Assembly: GCA_033558025.1 (NCBI GenBank)
Contig: JAUCEF010000004.1
Location: forward strand, 3,038,001-3,102,000
Direction: 5' to 3'
DNA: 64,000 nt
From: Phytophthora sp. 'mugwort'
Taxonomy: Eukaryota; Oomycota; Peronosporomycetes; Peronosporales; Peronosporaceae
Shown here: in pieces, positions 34,803 to 45,739 of the stretch
Layout: each line of letters starts with the position of its first letter
Numbering within the stretch: the first letter of the stretch is position 1
Translations under genes and position numbers: made by a program
Notes under the pieces: model-generated
The model's input: only the letters and a program-made list of their open reading frames with translations
Told to the model about the DNA's origin: nothing
Databases searched by the model: none

Positions 34803-35948
34803 TTATGGGGCAGCGGACGCCCTGTCGAAGAGTTCTTGCTGTACTTGTTGGTAGAATAACTGCATGGTTCTTGGTTCAAACCGGCAGTCGATCGTCTCAA
34901 TAAAGTCTTGAGCGTGTTGAAGCTGCTTCGAATTGATGCCGACGAGTAACGCACATGCCAAAGTACTACACATCGCCGCCCCACTAAGCTGAAACGTGCT
35001 ATCGGGGTCGACGTGCATGTGAACGAGTCGGGATCCGACCGTCATATCACGGTCGCCATCACAGTCGACGTCCTGCTGGGATTCCCGCACCTCCACAAGG
35101 CCACCATTGCGAATGACCTCAACTACTGAAGCGAATGGTAGCGCCTCGAAACTGCGGACAAACTCGTGCTTGGCCTCTTCTTTGGACGTCCCTAGTGTCC
35201 ACCGCACAGTACCACCCCACAATTGATAGAGCTCGAGCAACATTTCTTGCGAAACCTTGCGAGAGTAGCACGTCGATCGACAGGTTTCGAGCTCCGCTAT
35301 AGTCCACAACGGCATCACGAGCACCAACGTGGACATGGTATCTGATGGGTCCTTCATGGTCACTGCGTGCGTTGGTGGTGACATAACGATCGTACGGGCG
35401 CGGATCTCCGGATCACTGAACTCGACTTCACCGGTCCACGTGGCGTCGCACAAGTACACCGTGCTCCGAGCTGCGAGTTCTTCTCGCAAGGTGGAGCCTC
35501 GTGTGCCAGCGGTCACCTCACCGTCGACTGCAATCCGACCAAAGAACCCGCCGATGTCCAGCACGATCACAGGAGGTTTCTCCAGTCGACGTAAGTGCCA
35601 CAGGACCCAGCTCAGAAAGCTCGTCTTGCCGGTGCCAGAGGATCCAGTAATCACTACTCGGTGGTGCGGCACCTGGGGATGGTCCATGAATGCCATGGAC
35701 AAGAGCAGCAGCACTTGATAAGCTGGACGGATGTACAGACGTGAAGGATCAGCTTCCGGTGATGCATCACTAAGCCATTGTATGCCTGGAGGAAATTCCA
35801 GCACTGCCGGGTCGGCTGAGCCGGGGAGAATGCCGCCGTAGCTGTACATCCGACCGTTCTGGTGTTCAGACGACAACTGGATCAGCTGAGTTGTCGCAAT
35901 GACGTCCACCAACTGCTGGACAGTCTCCGTGTCTATCACTGCGCGCAT
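34803..35948 (-). CDS. RHS/Crinkler-type P-loop ATPase, header-less
   Basis: One open exon of 381 residues. Walker A GSSGTGKTSFLSWVLW near residue 102; a Walker-B-like strand VIVLDIGG; then TVYLCDATWTGEVEF, RTIVMSPPTHAV, VLVMPLWTIAELETCRS and LYQLWGGTVRWTLG. This succession (YLVDA-like, T..SSP, MP.W...EL..C, WGG.(P/V)R) is shared by trypanosome RHS proteins and by Crinkler-RHS effectors. No CRN header or signal peptide precedes it, and no nuclease-like end is evident. It lies 320 bp outside the Polinton's left end. It may be a CRN lacking its header or a non-secreted relative. Confidence 0.6.
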   Translation of the reverse strand: MRAVIDTETVQQLVDVIATTQLIQLSSEHQNGRMYSYGGILPGSADPAVLEFPPGIQWLSDASPEADPSRLYIRPAYQVLLLLSMAFMDHPQVPHHRVVITGSSGTGKTSFLSWVLWHLRRLEKPPVIVLDIGGFFGRIAVDGEVTAGTRGSTLREELAARSTVYLCDATWTGEVEFSDPEIRARTIVMSPPTHAVTMKDPSDTMSTLVLVMPLWTIAELETCRSTCYSRKVSQEMLLELYQLWGGTVRWTLGTSKEEAKHEFVRSFEALPFASVVEVIRNGGLVEVRESQQDVDCDGDRDMTVGSRLVHMHVDPDSTFQLSGAAMCSTLACALLVGINSKQLQHAQDFIETIDCRFEPRTMQLFYQQVQQELFDRASAAP

Positions 35949-36267
35949 TGTGATCGATTGGATGGAAGTTGGTTGCGTTTGGAGCTGGCACTTTCGAAAG
36001 TGACATGAGGCAAAAACCCAGAGTACCGAAGCAAAAGCCTGTCAAAATGTTGCAGTAAACCGAGCTGAGGCCTTTTGTCGTCCGGAAAAAAAGGTCGTGC
36101 GATCCCTCCGCTATGGTTCGCTTTGCTTGCATCGGTTGCGATCAAGTCCAGATGCAACTGTAGAACTCTCAGCCATCACAATTCCAAAAGTGCATGGTGC
36201 CGCGTCTTGATTGTGCAGCAATATATTGTTGATTCAACATACGGAAACTGGGCGCAACGTAACGAAA
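35949..36267. other. Host flank left of the Polinton
   Basis: No gene recognised. The last ~60 bases are open in the frame that reads GRNVTKDA into the target duplication; the frame stays open for 35 more codons on the far side of the element (see findings). Confidence 0.4.
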
Positions 36268-36273
36268 GATGCG
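36268..36273. repeat. Left 6-bp target site duplication GATGCG
   Basis: Identical to 54,748-54,753 directly outside the other inverted repeat. Six bases is the duplication length made by Polinton/Maverick integrases. Confidence 0.92.
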
Positions 36274-36529
36274 AGTAGTAAGTTTCAGCACATTACGCCG
36301 ACAGTTTTTTTTCTTCGCGTAATTTACAAGCGAGAGTAGGGCTAAAGCTTCCTGATCACAATCTGTTGAAATCGACTACAACACCGCTAATAACACCTGG
36401 TGCAAAGGAGGTCTACTCCACACCTCCAAGCGCCGCACATAGCAACATTGGGATTACATGCAAAGGAGGCATTCATTCGAAGTGAAAATCATGCTAACCT
36501 CGTTGAGCGCAGCACATTACGCCGGCAGC
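36274..36529 (+). repeat. Left terminal inverted repeat of the Polinton
   Basis: Aligned by eye with the complement of 54,491-54,747: one substitution (ACAACACC versus ACATCACC) and one base in a T run over ~256 bp. Each repeat contains two direct copies of CAGCACATTACGCCG(A/G)CAG, at its outer and inner ends. Confidence 0.93.
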
Positions 36530-36569
36530 TTTTTTCTTATCGCCAGCTGCCATTCAACCACGCGACAAC

Positions 36570-37946
36570 GTGGCCTCTCACCATTGGTTGGAAGTCTATC
36601 TGACACGCCTTCATTTCCGCTTAAATACGAACGGGAATTCCTCCCTTCCTTCTTCCTCATTCCAGAAACCGCCGGCTCGCGGAAAAATTGTGGTGGTTTC
36701 ACTACAGTGCGTGATCGCTGGTCAAGCAGGAAGCTCGTTCGATGTGGAGATCGACGATGCTGCGAAGGTTAGCAAGTTGAAGGTCGCGATCAAGGCGAAG
36801 AACTCATCGACGATCACATGCGACGCCAAGGACTTGCAGCTCTTCCTGGCGAAGACGGGCGACGCGTGGCTGACCGAGAAAGATGTGAAAAAAGGTGTGA
36901 GTGACACGAGTGATTTGGAGCTATTGGACGTTGTGGGAGCGCCGCTCAACTTGGTTGGCTTATCGGAGGAAGACGTGCGGTTCCGAGTCACGAAGGAAGA
37001 CGTGAAGGCGAAAACGACCCCTGCTCACGTGCTGGTGGTGGTTCCATGGTCTACGGGAGAGGATGTCGCGTGGAGCGCGAAAGACTTATGCACAGTGGAT
37101 CCTGATGTCAAAAAAAAAATCAATTTGTGGAAGTCAGTTGTGAGAGTTTCCTCGGAAGATGTGTGCTCAGGAACGGCGCTGGTTGTAGACCAAACGCCGA
37201 CGCACTTGTATCTTATGACGAACTTGCACCTGTGGATCGACGCCACATTCACTGATCACTTGAGCGCTGACTTCAAGCTTGAAATCAAACGGTATTTGAG
37301 ACTTCACCCCTCAAGGAAAACAAATGGAAGGAAAAGAAAAGGTGCTGATGTGAAGGACGCCAATGTTGCAATGCAATCACGTCGTAAATCTCAACGGACG
37401 GCAGCGATGAAAAAAAAAACACCAGCTTTATCAGACAAGCCTCAAGTTCTGGTGGAGCAGCTCCTTCCCGATACGGTGAAGCCGGAAGAAGTCCACCGAT
37501 TCAGCCTCGACAGTGACACATGCTGGCGTAGTTCGGCTGCGTTCGACTTTGCAATCTTCGAAGTTCCTGTGCCACGAAATAACAAGCTCGTTCGATGTAA
37601 ATCGTCCCTTAAAGTGTATGACACGATTAGTGTGGACGTGTTCGGATTTCCTGGCGCTCTTCAAGATGAACGTTTTGAGCACGGTTACGCCATCATTCCA
37701 GCTAAAATCACCGGTTGGAGCGGAAACCAAATGACTCTCTCATCTTTGTCAGCTCCTGGTCTATCTGGAAGCGCGATTGTGTGCACCAAAAGGGGAGTAC
37801 CAATGGGATATATTGGTGGTGGACTTGATGGCTCAGCGAAGAACGAGCAGTATCAATCCTATGGCTTCACATTTCATGGATTAATCCCCGAATTACCGTC
37901 TTCATTGCCGCTTGATACCGAAGGTGAAACAAAGGATGATCTATAG
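36570..37946 (+). CDS. Crinkler effector with trypsin-like protease domain, Polinton cargo
   Basis: An open 458-codon frame starting 40 bp inside the left inverted repeat. Residues ~41-150 are a Crinkler header: [24 protein letters not shown] at 89-95, [15 protein letters not shown], and the HVLVVVP junction at 153-159. Family knowledge says such headers direct the effector into plant cells, often to the nucleus. A basic Lys/Arg stretch at ~250-285 could be a nuclear signal. The C-terminal domain reads GTALVVD...LMTNLHLW (His220), [10 protein letters not shown] (Asp326) and [11 protein letters not shown] (Ser399), the order of a chymotrypsin/HtrA-fold triad. The header's expected initiator Met is Ile (ATT, 36,687); the in-frame ATG at 36,570 adds 39 unusual residues. 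Codon use is host-like. Confidence 0.8.
   Translation: MASHHWLEVYLTRLHFRLNTNGNSSLPSSSFQKPPARGKIVVVSLQCVIAGQAGSSFDVEIDDAAKVSKLKVAIKAKNSSTITCDAKDLQLFLAKTGDAWLTEKDVKKGVSDTSDLELLDVVGAPLNLVGLSEEDVRFRVTKEDVKAKTTPAHVLVVVPWSTGEDVAWSAKDLCTVDPDVKKKINLWKSVVRVSSEDVCSGTALVVDQTPTHLYLMTNLHLWIDATFTDHLSADFKLEIKRYLRLHPSRKTNGRKRKGADVKDANVAMQSRRKSQRTAAMKKKTPALSDKPQVLVEQLLPDTVKPEEVHRFSLDSDTCWRSSAAFDFAIFEVPVPRNNKLVRCKSSLKVYDTISVDVFGFPGALQDERFEHGYAIIPAKITGWSGNQMTLSSLSAPGLSGSAIVCTKRGVPMGYIGGGLDGSAKNEQYQSYGFTFHGLIPELPSSLPLDTEGETKDDL
36608..36664 (+). promoter_or_regulatory. Possible oomycete core promoter of the Crinkler gene
   Basis: Two initiator-like matches to TCATTYY, TTCATTTCCGC at ~36,610 and CCTCATTCC at ~36,655, lie just before the point where the conserved header begins. 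A CCAAT-type ATTGG is at ~36,581. If transcription starts here, the ATG at 36,570 would not be in the mRNA. Confidence 0.35.
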
Positions 37947-38100
37947 TCTGTAGCGCCAGTGGTAAGTGAATCCACGTATTTTTTTCTGTGGCGAGTTGCA
38001 ACGGTGGTCGTGGATGAAAGAAATAAACTTATTTTTGCGTGAGACACTACTTAATTTATGTTTATTCCTGACAAATATAAAGTTCATAATATATAGAGAT

Positions 38101-38310
38101 TGCATACTCATCTGAGCAATATCAAGCTAACAAGGAGCGCATTAAGGCGGCGCAGAAGCGCTACTATCAGCGCATACGTGAAGCTCGTTTGTCGTATTAA
38201 AAAGGGTACGACGACAAGAACAGGGACCAGATTCGAGCACGCAAGCGTAAGCCCAGAACTGAACTTAGTGAAGGTGAAGTCGAACCTAACAACGAAACCG
38301 AACTTAATTA
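38101..38310 (+). pseudogene. Small charged protein fragment of the Polinton
   Basis: About 68 codons open except for one TAA: NKERIKAAQKRYYQRIREAR, then DKNRDQIRARKRKPRTE and an acidic end. The NKE(R/K)IK...YYQ pattern is common in basic helical proteins of large DNA viruses and Polintons. No function assigned. Confidence 0.4.
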
Positions 38311-38544
38311 ATTAATTTTCTCAGGTAAAAAGTCAAGTCTAATATAGGCAATGACTGAAACTGATAACGCTGTTGGATATTATAACTGGTTTAAAACCTC
38401 TAGCAAGTCATACTTCAACTATCTGAATTAATTAATTTCAGATTTTTTGTATATTAGAATGATATAAAGTCGATCCTGATACAAGATCCAAAATATTATA
38501 AAGTCAAATCTACGAGAATAATATAGCCACACATATATAGACAA

Positions 38545-41500
38545 CATGTTTGCATACGAGCTCGAAGGTCTAAAGAGATGAATATTCAGCCTATCAAATG
38601 GGGTAGTATCTACCGTGTCAAGGTACGTGGTCGTACGGGGAAGATGGTATTTGTCAGCAACATCTCCCATTTCAAAAATATGAAGCTGGTAGTTTAAGCA
38701 GTACAATGTTAGTTTCGATACTCTCAAGAAGCACACGTCTCCCGACTACAAGGCTGACCCGAAGTATCGCTTCTACCAAGGCAACCATGTCGAGTCTCAC
38801 CTATACGAAGGGATTCAGCCTGCTCAATTTTACGACAAGCTCGAGAACGTACTTGCGAGTCAGAAGTCTGCTTTCAAGATTAATATCGGGCTTGGATACG
38901 ATATCGTCAGTCGGACCGATGACAGCGAGACCCGCTACTTCCACCCGAATTTAAGCAACACCTCAGTGTTCAACTCCCCTATTGCTATCAATAATAAGGC
39001 TAATATACGCAAGAAGGTCATCTCGGAGATTCGCTCGATGGAATTAGCTGACAAGCTCAACTACCCCAAGTCTGGATACCTCGTAAAGGCAATCACTTGA
39101 TTCAAGATCTTCATCTACAAGCGCGAACACGCACTGGGTGATAGCGAAGCTGTCATTCCAAAGGTTATCCGCGACAACAAGAGTGTAATCAATTTTCCTA
39201 AGACTAACAACAAGTGTGTCTTTCACTGCATCGCGTACCACAAGCAGGAAGACTCCAAAAAGATACGCGTAGAATCCAATCTCTGGTAAAGCACGCATTC
39301 AAGCAGTACTGCTCGTACAAGGATATCAACTATACTCTAAGTCTGTCTCGCAGTTTCAAACCAATCGATATTCTTCAGTTCGACGAACTCGAGGACTGCT
39401 TTCAGTTAAACAGCAATGTATTTACTATGGATGTAGAAACGGGGAAGGTTGAATGCATCCGACGTTCAGACAAGGAGTACGATGCTATCAACATTCTATC
39501 TCACGAGAACCATGCTCTCTATATCAAGAATATCGATATGCTCCAGTGCAACTATCAATGCTCCAAGTGTGAGATGATATTTGTTAGCTCTGACAAGCTT
39601 CGAAACCATAAGAAGAACCAGTGCGAGCTCGTGAATATTGAATCGTTCCCTGAAAAGCCAACTATCTATCGCCCAGCTTCGAATACAATCCGCTCGCTAC
39701 TGACAAAGTACTCTATCAAGAAAACCGATCAATATATCGATCATTTCATTGTGTATGACTTTGAGGCCATTCTTAAGCCTACGGCGATTCAACACGGGGA
39801 GAATACTGTGTTCACAAACGAGCACATCCCTGTATCTGTCTCGGTAGCCATGGCTTGACGGAGGAGGTACGTTGCTTCGTAAATGATGATCCAAAGGAAT
39901 TGCTCAAGGATATGTTCCAATACATCAGTGATGTTGGAACGAAGATTCCGCAATACAATGTCTCCAAGTACAAATCCTTGTTTCGTAAGATTATCGACGC
40001 GCAAGGTTTGACAGATATGGAGATCCCGGGTGTTTCTCTTGGTAATACATACAAGACACAGGATGTTAATGCTTGGATCCGATCTGGAGATTTTGCCAGC
40101 TTATTTGATTTCCACAGCAAGCTCGGCTTTGGTAAGAAGCGGTCAGACTACGGTAAGATCAAGCAAACTCTGGATCAGGTACCACTCCTTGGATTTAACT
40201 CTGGACGGTATGATATCACCCTAATCAAGGCAGATTTGTTCGCTACGATTGGTACGGACAGCATCAAATCGGTTATTAAGAACCCAAGCTACATGTGCAT
40301 CGCCACAGCGGACATGAAGATGCTCGGCATTAGCAACTATGTTCCAGCACTCACACGCTATGCGAAATACCTATCAACACACCTTGGTGATTGCAAGTGT
40401 GATGACACGATTCGATGCGTTTGCGGTCTGGGTAAGGGTATCTTCCCCTACGAGTACATTACCTCATTCAACGTACTCAACGAGACAAAAGTACCTCCGC
40501 AGTCAACTTTCGACAGCAAGCTCCGTGGAACAAGCATCCCCGGTGATGACTACGAACGAGTGAAGTTCGTGTGGGAGTACTACGATATGAAATCAATCAA
40601 GGACCTACTGATCTGGTACAACAATCTCGACGTAGTCCCCTTCATCAAAGCTATCAAGGCTCAGCGAGAACTCTTCAAGCGTTTCGATCTGGATATGTTC
40701 GCGAATGGTGTATCGCTACCTGGACTTTCCGAGAAGGTCATGTATCAGACCTGCTTCACTAATCTCCAATATCCTGATAAGAAGCCTGCTAACGTCTTCC
40801 AATTTTCAGCTAACCGGTTGGGTGGATACAAGAGTCAGGATGCTAAGGCAAAGCGAGAATTTAGTATGACACTCGAGCACTTGAATACATTGCTGCAAAA
40901 GCGAAAGTGTCTTTGTGGTCTATGCTACTGCCAGCTGACCGCTGATACCGCTTCAGCAGATCGTACCAACAATAATCTCGGCCACATCGACGGCAACATC
41001 TTGATCAGCTGTGTGAAGTGCAACACCGCTCGTAACGACATGTCGCTCGGGGGATTTCGGTATAAGAAGTTGCTTGAGTTCAACTCGGACAGACTGGTCT
41101 ACTCGATCGACAAGGAGGTAAAGGACATCTACGCTAAGATGAAGTCTAACATCGCTGGTGGTCTTTCAATTATCTTCAATCGCTGTGCTAAGCGCAACGA
41201 GACGAAGATTCGGGGTGGTAAGATTTGTAAGAAGATGATCGGGTACGATGGCAATGCTTTGTACCTGTGCGCACTCGGTAATGAGATGCCTTGTGGTCGA
41301 TTGACTACGATTGATGCGTATCCTGGTATCATCAGCGACATTGTCAATGACAAAATATTTGGCTTCCTCGAGTGTGATATTTGTACTCCACCACACCTCA
41401 AAAAGTACTTTAGTGAGATGGCCCCTATTTTCAAGAACACGCTTATCGACTGCAGCGATGAGAATATTATTGGTCAGCACATGTTTGAGTACAACGAGGC

Positions 41501-42499
41501 GCGCAAACAAAGCCGAGCAAAGCCAGCTCGTAAGCTAATTGGTAGCTACTTTGGCGAAAAGATTCTTATCTATGCTCCGTTGCTCAAGTGGTACATCGCC
41601 CATGGAATGGAGATCACCAAAACATACAGTTTCATCAAAGCCAATTCCCATAAAGCGTTTGCTTCATTTATGGAGGCAGTTTCTAACGCTCGACGTGAGG
41701 GAGATGCTGAGATGCTGACAAGTCCAAGGCAATGATTGCTGAGATGATGAAATTGGTAGGCAGCAGCGCTTTTGGTCGATCTGGCATGGACATGAGCAAG
41801 CATAAAGAGATCAAGTACGAGTCAAGCGACAAAGCCATCAAGAACAAAATCGAGCACTTCACATTCCATGAAGAAACGGAGGCTCAAGAACAAGAACCCG
41901 ATCAATGTGTCGATTGCCATCTATCAGCTCGCCAAACTACGCATGCTGCAGTTCTACTATGAGTGCATCGACTTAAACTTCGATCGTTCGGACTTCCAAT
42001 ACCAGGAGATGAACACAGACTCTCTTATATCGCATTCAGCTGTGAGAATCCGTTTCAAGACTGTATCAAGCCTGAGCTACGTGAGCACTTCAAGCAGCAC
42101 AAGTATGATTGGTTCCCACGCGACTATAACAATGATGTCGCTAAGTTTGACCGTCGCACACCTGATTTGTTCAAGGATGAGTGGTCTGGTGATGCTATGG
42201 TATCTCTATCTTCGAAGAACTATATCTGCTACTTACCAGATGAATCTTACAAGGTCAAGGTTAGTGCCAAGGGTGTGCAGCAGGGAGGTGGTCGGAACAG
42301 TGATGTACTTAATCCAGATGGCTTTGAAACTGTAGTCCGTGATCGCATCACACTACAAGGTACAAACAAAGGATTTAGACTAAGCAAGGAGACGAAGTCA
42401 ATCATTACCTACAGCCAAACTAAGACGGCCCTGAACTACTATTACGACAAGCGTCGCGTCCTTGAGGATGGAATCACGACCGTAGCTTTGGATATCTAA
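38545..42499 (+). pseudogene. Polinton protein-primed-type DNA polymerase B
   Basis: About 1,310 codons with at least five shifts and several stops (e.g. TGA at ~39,098, shifts near 38,695, 39,240, 39,855, 41,735, 41,900, 42,030). Recognisable order: N-terminal INFPKTNNKCVFHCIAYHK; two C2H2-like Cys (CNYQCSKCEMIF); exonuclease motifs YDFEAIL, LGFNSGRYDITLI and IWYNNLDVVPF; a CxC...CVKCN zinc/HNH-like insert; polymerase A IGYDGNALYLCAL, B KLVGSSAFGRSGMD and C MNTDS; and a late KGVQQGG. This is the group of family-B polymerases replicating Polintons and adenovirus-like genomes from protein primers. It cannot be translated as one protein here. Confidence 0.9.
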
Positions 42500-42548
42500 G
42501 CAACTACACCAATGGGGTATTTTTTTGTCTAATTAACATATATGTACG

Positions 42549-43619
42549 ATGGAGCAGCTACTGACAAATCTATACTATGACCCCAAAACGGGATATGTAG
42601 GTGCTCAAGCTTTGTATCAGAAGGCGAAAGAGTTAGACCCTAAAATTACATTCAAAGTCGTAAAGGAGTGGGTTGCATCACAGACAGACATTCAACGATT
42701 TCAGGAGCAAAAGCGGAAGTATGACGGCTTCAGGATTGCTTCTCATAACCCCAATTCATGGCAAATGGACCTCGCGTTTTGGGAGAAACGCCCAATTTTT
42801 ATGGCTATCAACATCAACTCTCGCCTTGGATATGCTAAGTTTTTATCAAACAAGACTGCTCCAGCCGTGCAAACCGCTCTGAAGCATTTGTTCGTAGTAA
42901 TAAGGTTGATATACTCACCAGCGACAATGGAAGCGAGTTCATGAATGCAAAGGCACAAGAATTCTTCATATCCAATAAGATCGAACATTTTAATAACGAG
43001 CCTGGTGATCATGGTACTATGGGTAAAATCGAAAGATTTAACAGAACCGTGAAGCAGTGACTAACCAAAGTGTCTCCGAAGCGCATCACAAAAAGCTGGT
43101 AAGTGATATTATCACAAATTACAATACCACTATTCACCGATCGATTGGCATGACCCCAAACGATGCAAAAGGTAAAGTTATAAAAGCAGAGCTTACTCAT
43201 AACCAAGAAGAAGCGGAAAAGATTGAAAACGAGCTCGAATTAGGTATAAACGTCCGTTACCGTCTCAAGAAGCTAACATTTGACAAGGAAGCTGCACGAT
43301 GGAGCAAAGCTGTCTATACAATTGTAGGTATGGACGGATACCGAGTTGAAATCAGGTCAAAGAATGGTCATACACTCTACAAATCACCAAACGATTTGAA
43401 AATCGTGCAAACGAAGACAACTGACGCCACGATTAACAAGGGTGATATCTTAGAAGCCGACAAGATCTTAGACCACAAAAAATGCGATCTGGTAAATACA
43501 AATACTTAGTTAAGTGGGTTGGTAATGAGCCCGACTCCTGGGAGCATCAGGATAATCTACGCTTAATTAATAAGAACCGTCGATCAACCCTTGAAAACGA
43601 GTACTGGAGTCAAAAATAA
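42549..43619 (+). pseudogene. Retrovirus-like (Polinton) integrase with chromo-like tail
   Basis: The catalytic triad is visible: Asp in WQMDLAFW (~42,768), Asp in LTSDNGSEF (~42,923), Glu in MGKIERFNR (~43,031). The text between is AININSRLGYAKFLSNKTA. After the core, NYNTTIHRSIGMTPNDA and a chromodomain-like end KYKYLVKWVGNEPDSWEHQD. Shifts at ~42,895, ~43,055 and in the A run at ~43,482 break the frame. Polinton integrases join the element ends to target DNA and give 6-bp duplications, which agrees with the flanks here. Confidence 0.9.
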
Positions 43620-43755
43620 ATAATAACTTCGCCACAGCTGTTAATATCAGGTTTGAGAGACATCCTCTTTGCTTCGAGTCATTATATCAAATGGACTTAT
43701 TTTTCGTGAATAGGAAAAGCAGGTAGTACATAGTCATACCCATAGATATAAAGTT
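43620..43755. other. Short Polinton spacer
   Basis: AT-rich, no gene seen; probably the promoter of the next small gene. Confidence 0.4.
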
Positions 43756-44044
43756 ATGTGTCCATCTTGCTTACAAAACCGGCGCGAGCTAAATCAGCTT
43801 CGACGGAAGATTTGGATCATTCAAGAAGTTAGCAGAATCAAAAATGAACTCATGATTTTGGACCCAGTAGCGAATTTCCGTTCAACAATTGCTAATCAGT
43901 TTATAAAAAAGACCTCGAAAGGATCTTTGGAGTCCCCTTTCACTGTATCAAGGATCGCTACCTGAACATGCTGAATGAGTGGAATCAAATCTGTCATCAG
44001 AACAACTACTCATCACATGATTCAGTCATGCCGAGCTACTGGTA
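43756..44044 (+). pseudogene. Small Polinton protein of unknown role
   Basis: Starts ATGTGTCCATCTTGC (CPSC) and continues RRELNQLRRKIWIIQEVSRI as a helical stretch. A shift near 43,915 leads to a second frame ending HDSVMPSYW. About 95 codons in all; family unknown. Confidence 0.45.
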
Positions 44045-44087
44045 GAAAACTTATTTTTTATGTCCGCTAATGATATATACGATTAAC

Positions 44088-44567
44088 ACAATGTTCCCTA
44101 ATTTCAGCAGTCTTGCTCAACGAGAGCAAAAACGCCATGAGCTACTTGAACGAACGCAACGTTGCGTTCGTCAAGCTTCTACAAGCGAGACATGTATGCA
44201 GGCGCTCAGTGGTCCGGTGATGTATCGAATGGTATTACAACAGTACCGAAAACATCTACTGAATCAACTCAGACTGACGAAGCGGAATTAAAAAAAAAAC
44301 TCGGAGTTATAAAAACTCTCAAACAAACCCTGAGTTATCATCAGCTGAAAGTGGTACTCAAACCGAAAACTAGAGCCAAATGTACGAATGGTAGATGTAT
44401 CTGTAGATGCAGAACCACGGATGAATGATGCTTCAGTATTTGTACGCCCCTCTACTACTGATAAGAACGTTGAAGCTAAACCACAAACGCTTGATTCAGG
44501 GGTTGTTGCACGCCCACAAATGGTTGAGACTGGAACGCAGAGTGGTGAAGTCAAAGTTAAAGCTTAA
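44088..44567 (+). pseudogene. Polinton protein with repeated TQT motifs
   Basis: About 160 codons in three frames. The early part is helical (SLAQREQKRHELLER), the rest low complexity with ESTQTDE at ~44,261, SGTQTE at ~44,351 and ETGTQSG at ~44,528. A nine-A run at ~44,289 is one shift point. TQT in a disordered setting is the core of dynein light chain LC8-binding sites. No fold is recognised; could be a scaffold or tail protein. Confidence 0.45.
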
Positions 44568-45728
44568 AATTGAAGACCCATTCGATGACGAGTTAAATGA
44601 GCAACAACAAGCGAAAAAAGCTCTAATCGAGATGTTTAAAATTTACCCAGTGCTTGAAAGGTTGGATCTGCATCCACTTGACTCAACTGGCAGACAACTG
44701 AGTAAATACTGGGCCAGGAGTGATGCGAAGTTATAAACAGCTAAGAAGCGATTGGTAATAATACCTAAGGTGGATTGGTCCGAGACATATAGCTCATTGC
44801 AAGATGTCATCATACATGATTCAAGATTCATATCGTATGTAGCCAATCAGAAGCAAAGAGCTTCAGAGACATTTCCCGAGTATAACAAACCGCTTGTGGT
44901 ATGGGAGAAGCTTATTGGATCAAAACGAAAACGGGACAATCCATCGGACGGCGATGAAGCTGATCGCACTAAACAACGACTCGAGGATAGCTTTCTGTTT
45001 GATAAATCAACTTCTACACAATTGGACGATGATGAAAACAAAAGGAAAATCTTGTGGCTTATATTTAAGAACCAGGAGCTGCTTGAGTCCAACGGTTTGA
45101 GAAAGAAGATAACACCAATTATTAATGGTTCGGCAAAGTCATTGCCTATCGATAGAGATGGATACATATGGATTGATGGTAATTCAGTCAGCGTATTTGG
45201 TATGCAGAGTGATAGAGTTAAGCCAGCCACTACTAAACGTGTGAATTGGCAGAGTACGCTACGGTCATTTATTAACATAATAATGATAGAGGAATTGACT
45301 TAGTGTTTGTCGGAAGCAAGGGTACCGAACTTGCTACAAAGGAATTCAAATCAGGTGATGGAGAGGCTAAACATGGCGTCCTAAACGGAGCTGACGAAGG
45401 AATGGATTCACCTAAATCAGATGCCGATAACGAAGCCAAAACGATACTAAAAGCCTATTACTCTAAGCTGCAATCCGATGGGATCAATATCGCTTTCAGA
45501 CTTAAACCGGTAATTGAAACAAACCAAGGAGCAAAATTGCACAAATCATACTATTTTGGTCAGCCAACGACCAACAAACCACTTAATATCAAAAATTCTC
45601 AACACAGACAAGTTTCAGGAGAAGCTCTGAGAGGATTAATGAAAACGATTCAATGGATGGATACATTTAATACTCTAATTCAAGGATTGGAAGATTTAGA
45701 AAAATACATACATCAGAATGATGATTAA
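44568..45728 (+). pseudogene. Uncharacterised Polinton protein(s)
   Basis: Three successive open pieces: 44,568-44,735 (ELNEQQQAKKALIEMFKIYP...RQLSKYWARSDAKL), 44,752-45,303 (184 codons, charged, with KRKRDNPSDGDEADRTKQR and DRDGYIWIDGNSVSVFG), and 45,303-45,728 (KSYYFGQPTTNKPLNIKNSQ, SGEALRGLMKTIQWMD). They may be one long reading frame broken by small shifts at 44,735 and 45,303. No family recognised; position between integrase and capsid genes suggests a virion or regulatory role by analogy only. Confidence 0.45.
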
Positions 45729-45739
45729 GTTATCAAGAG

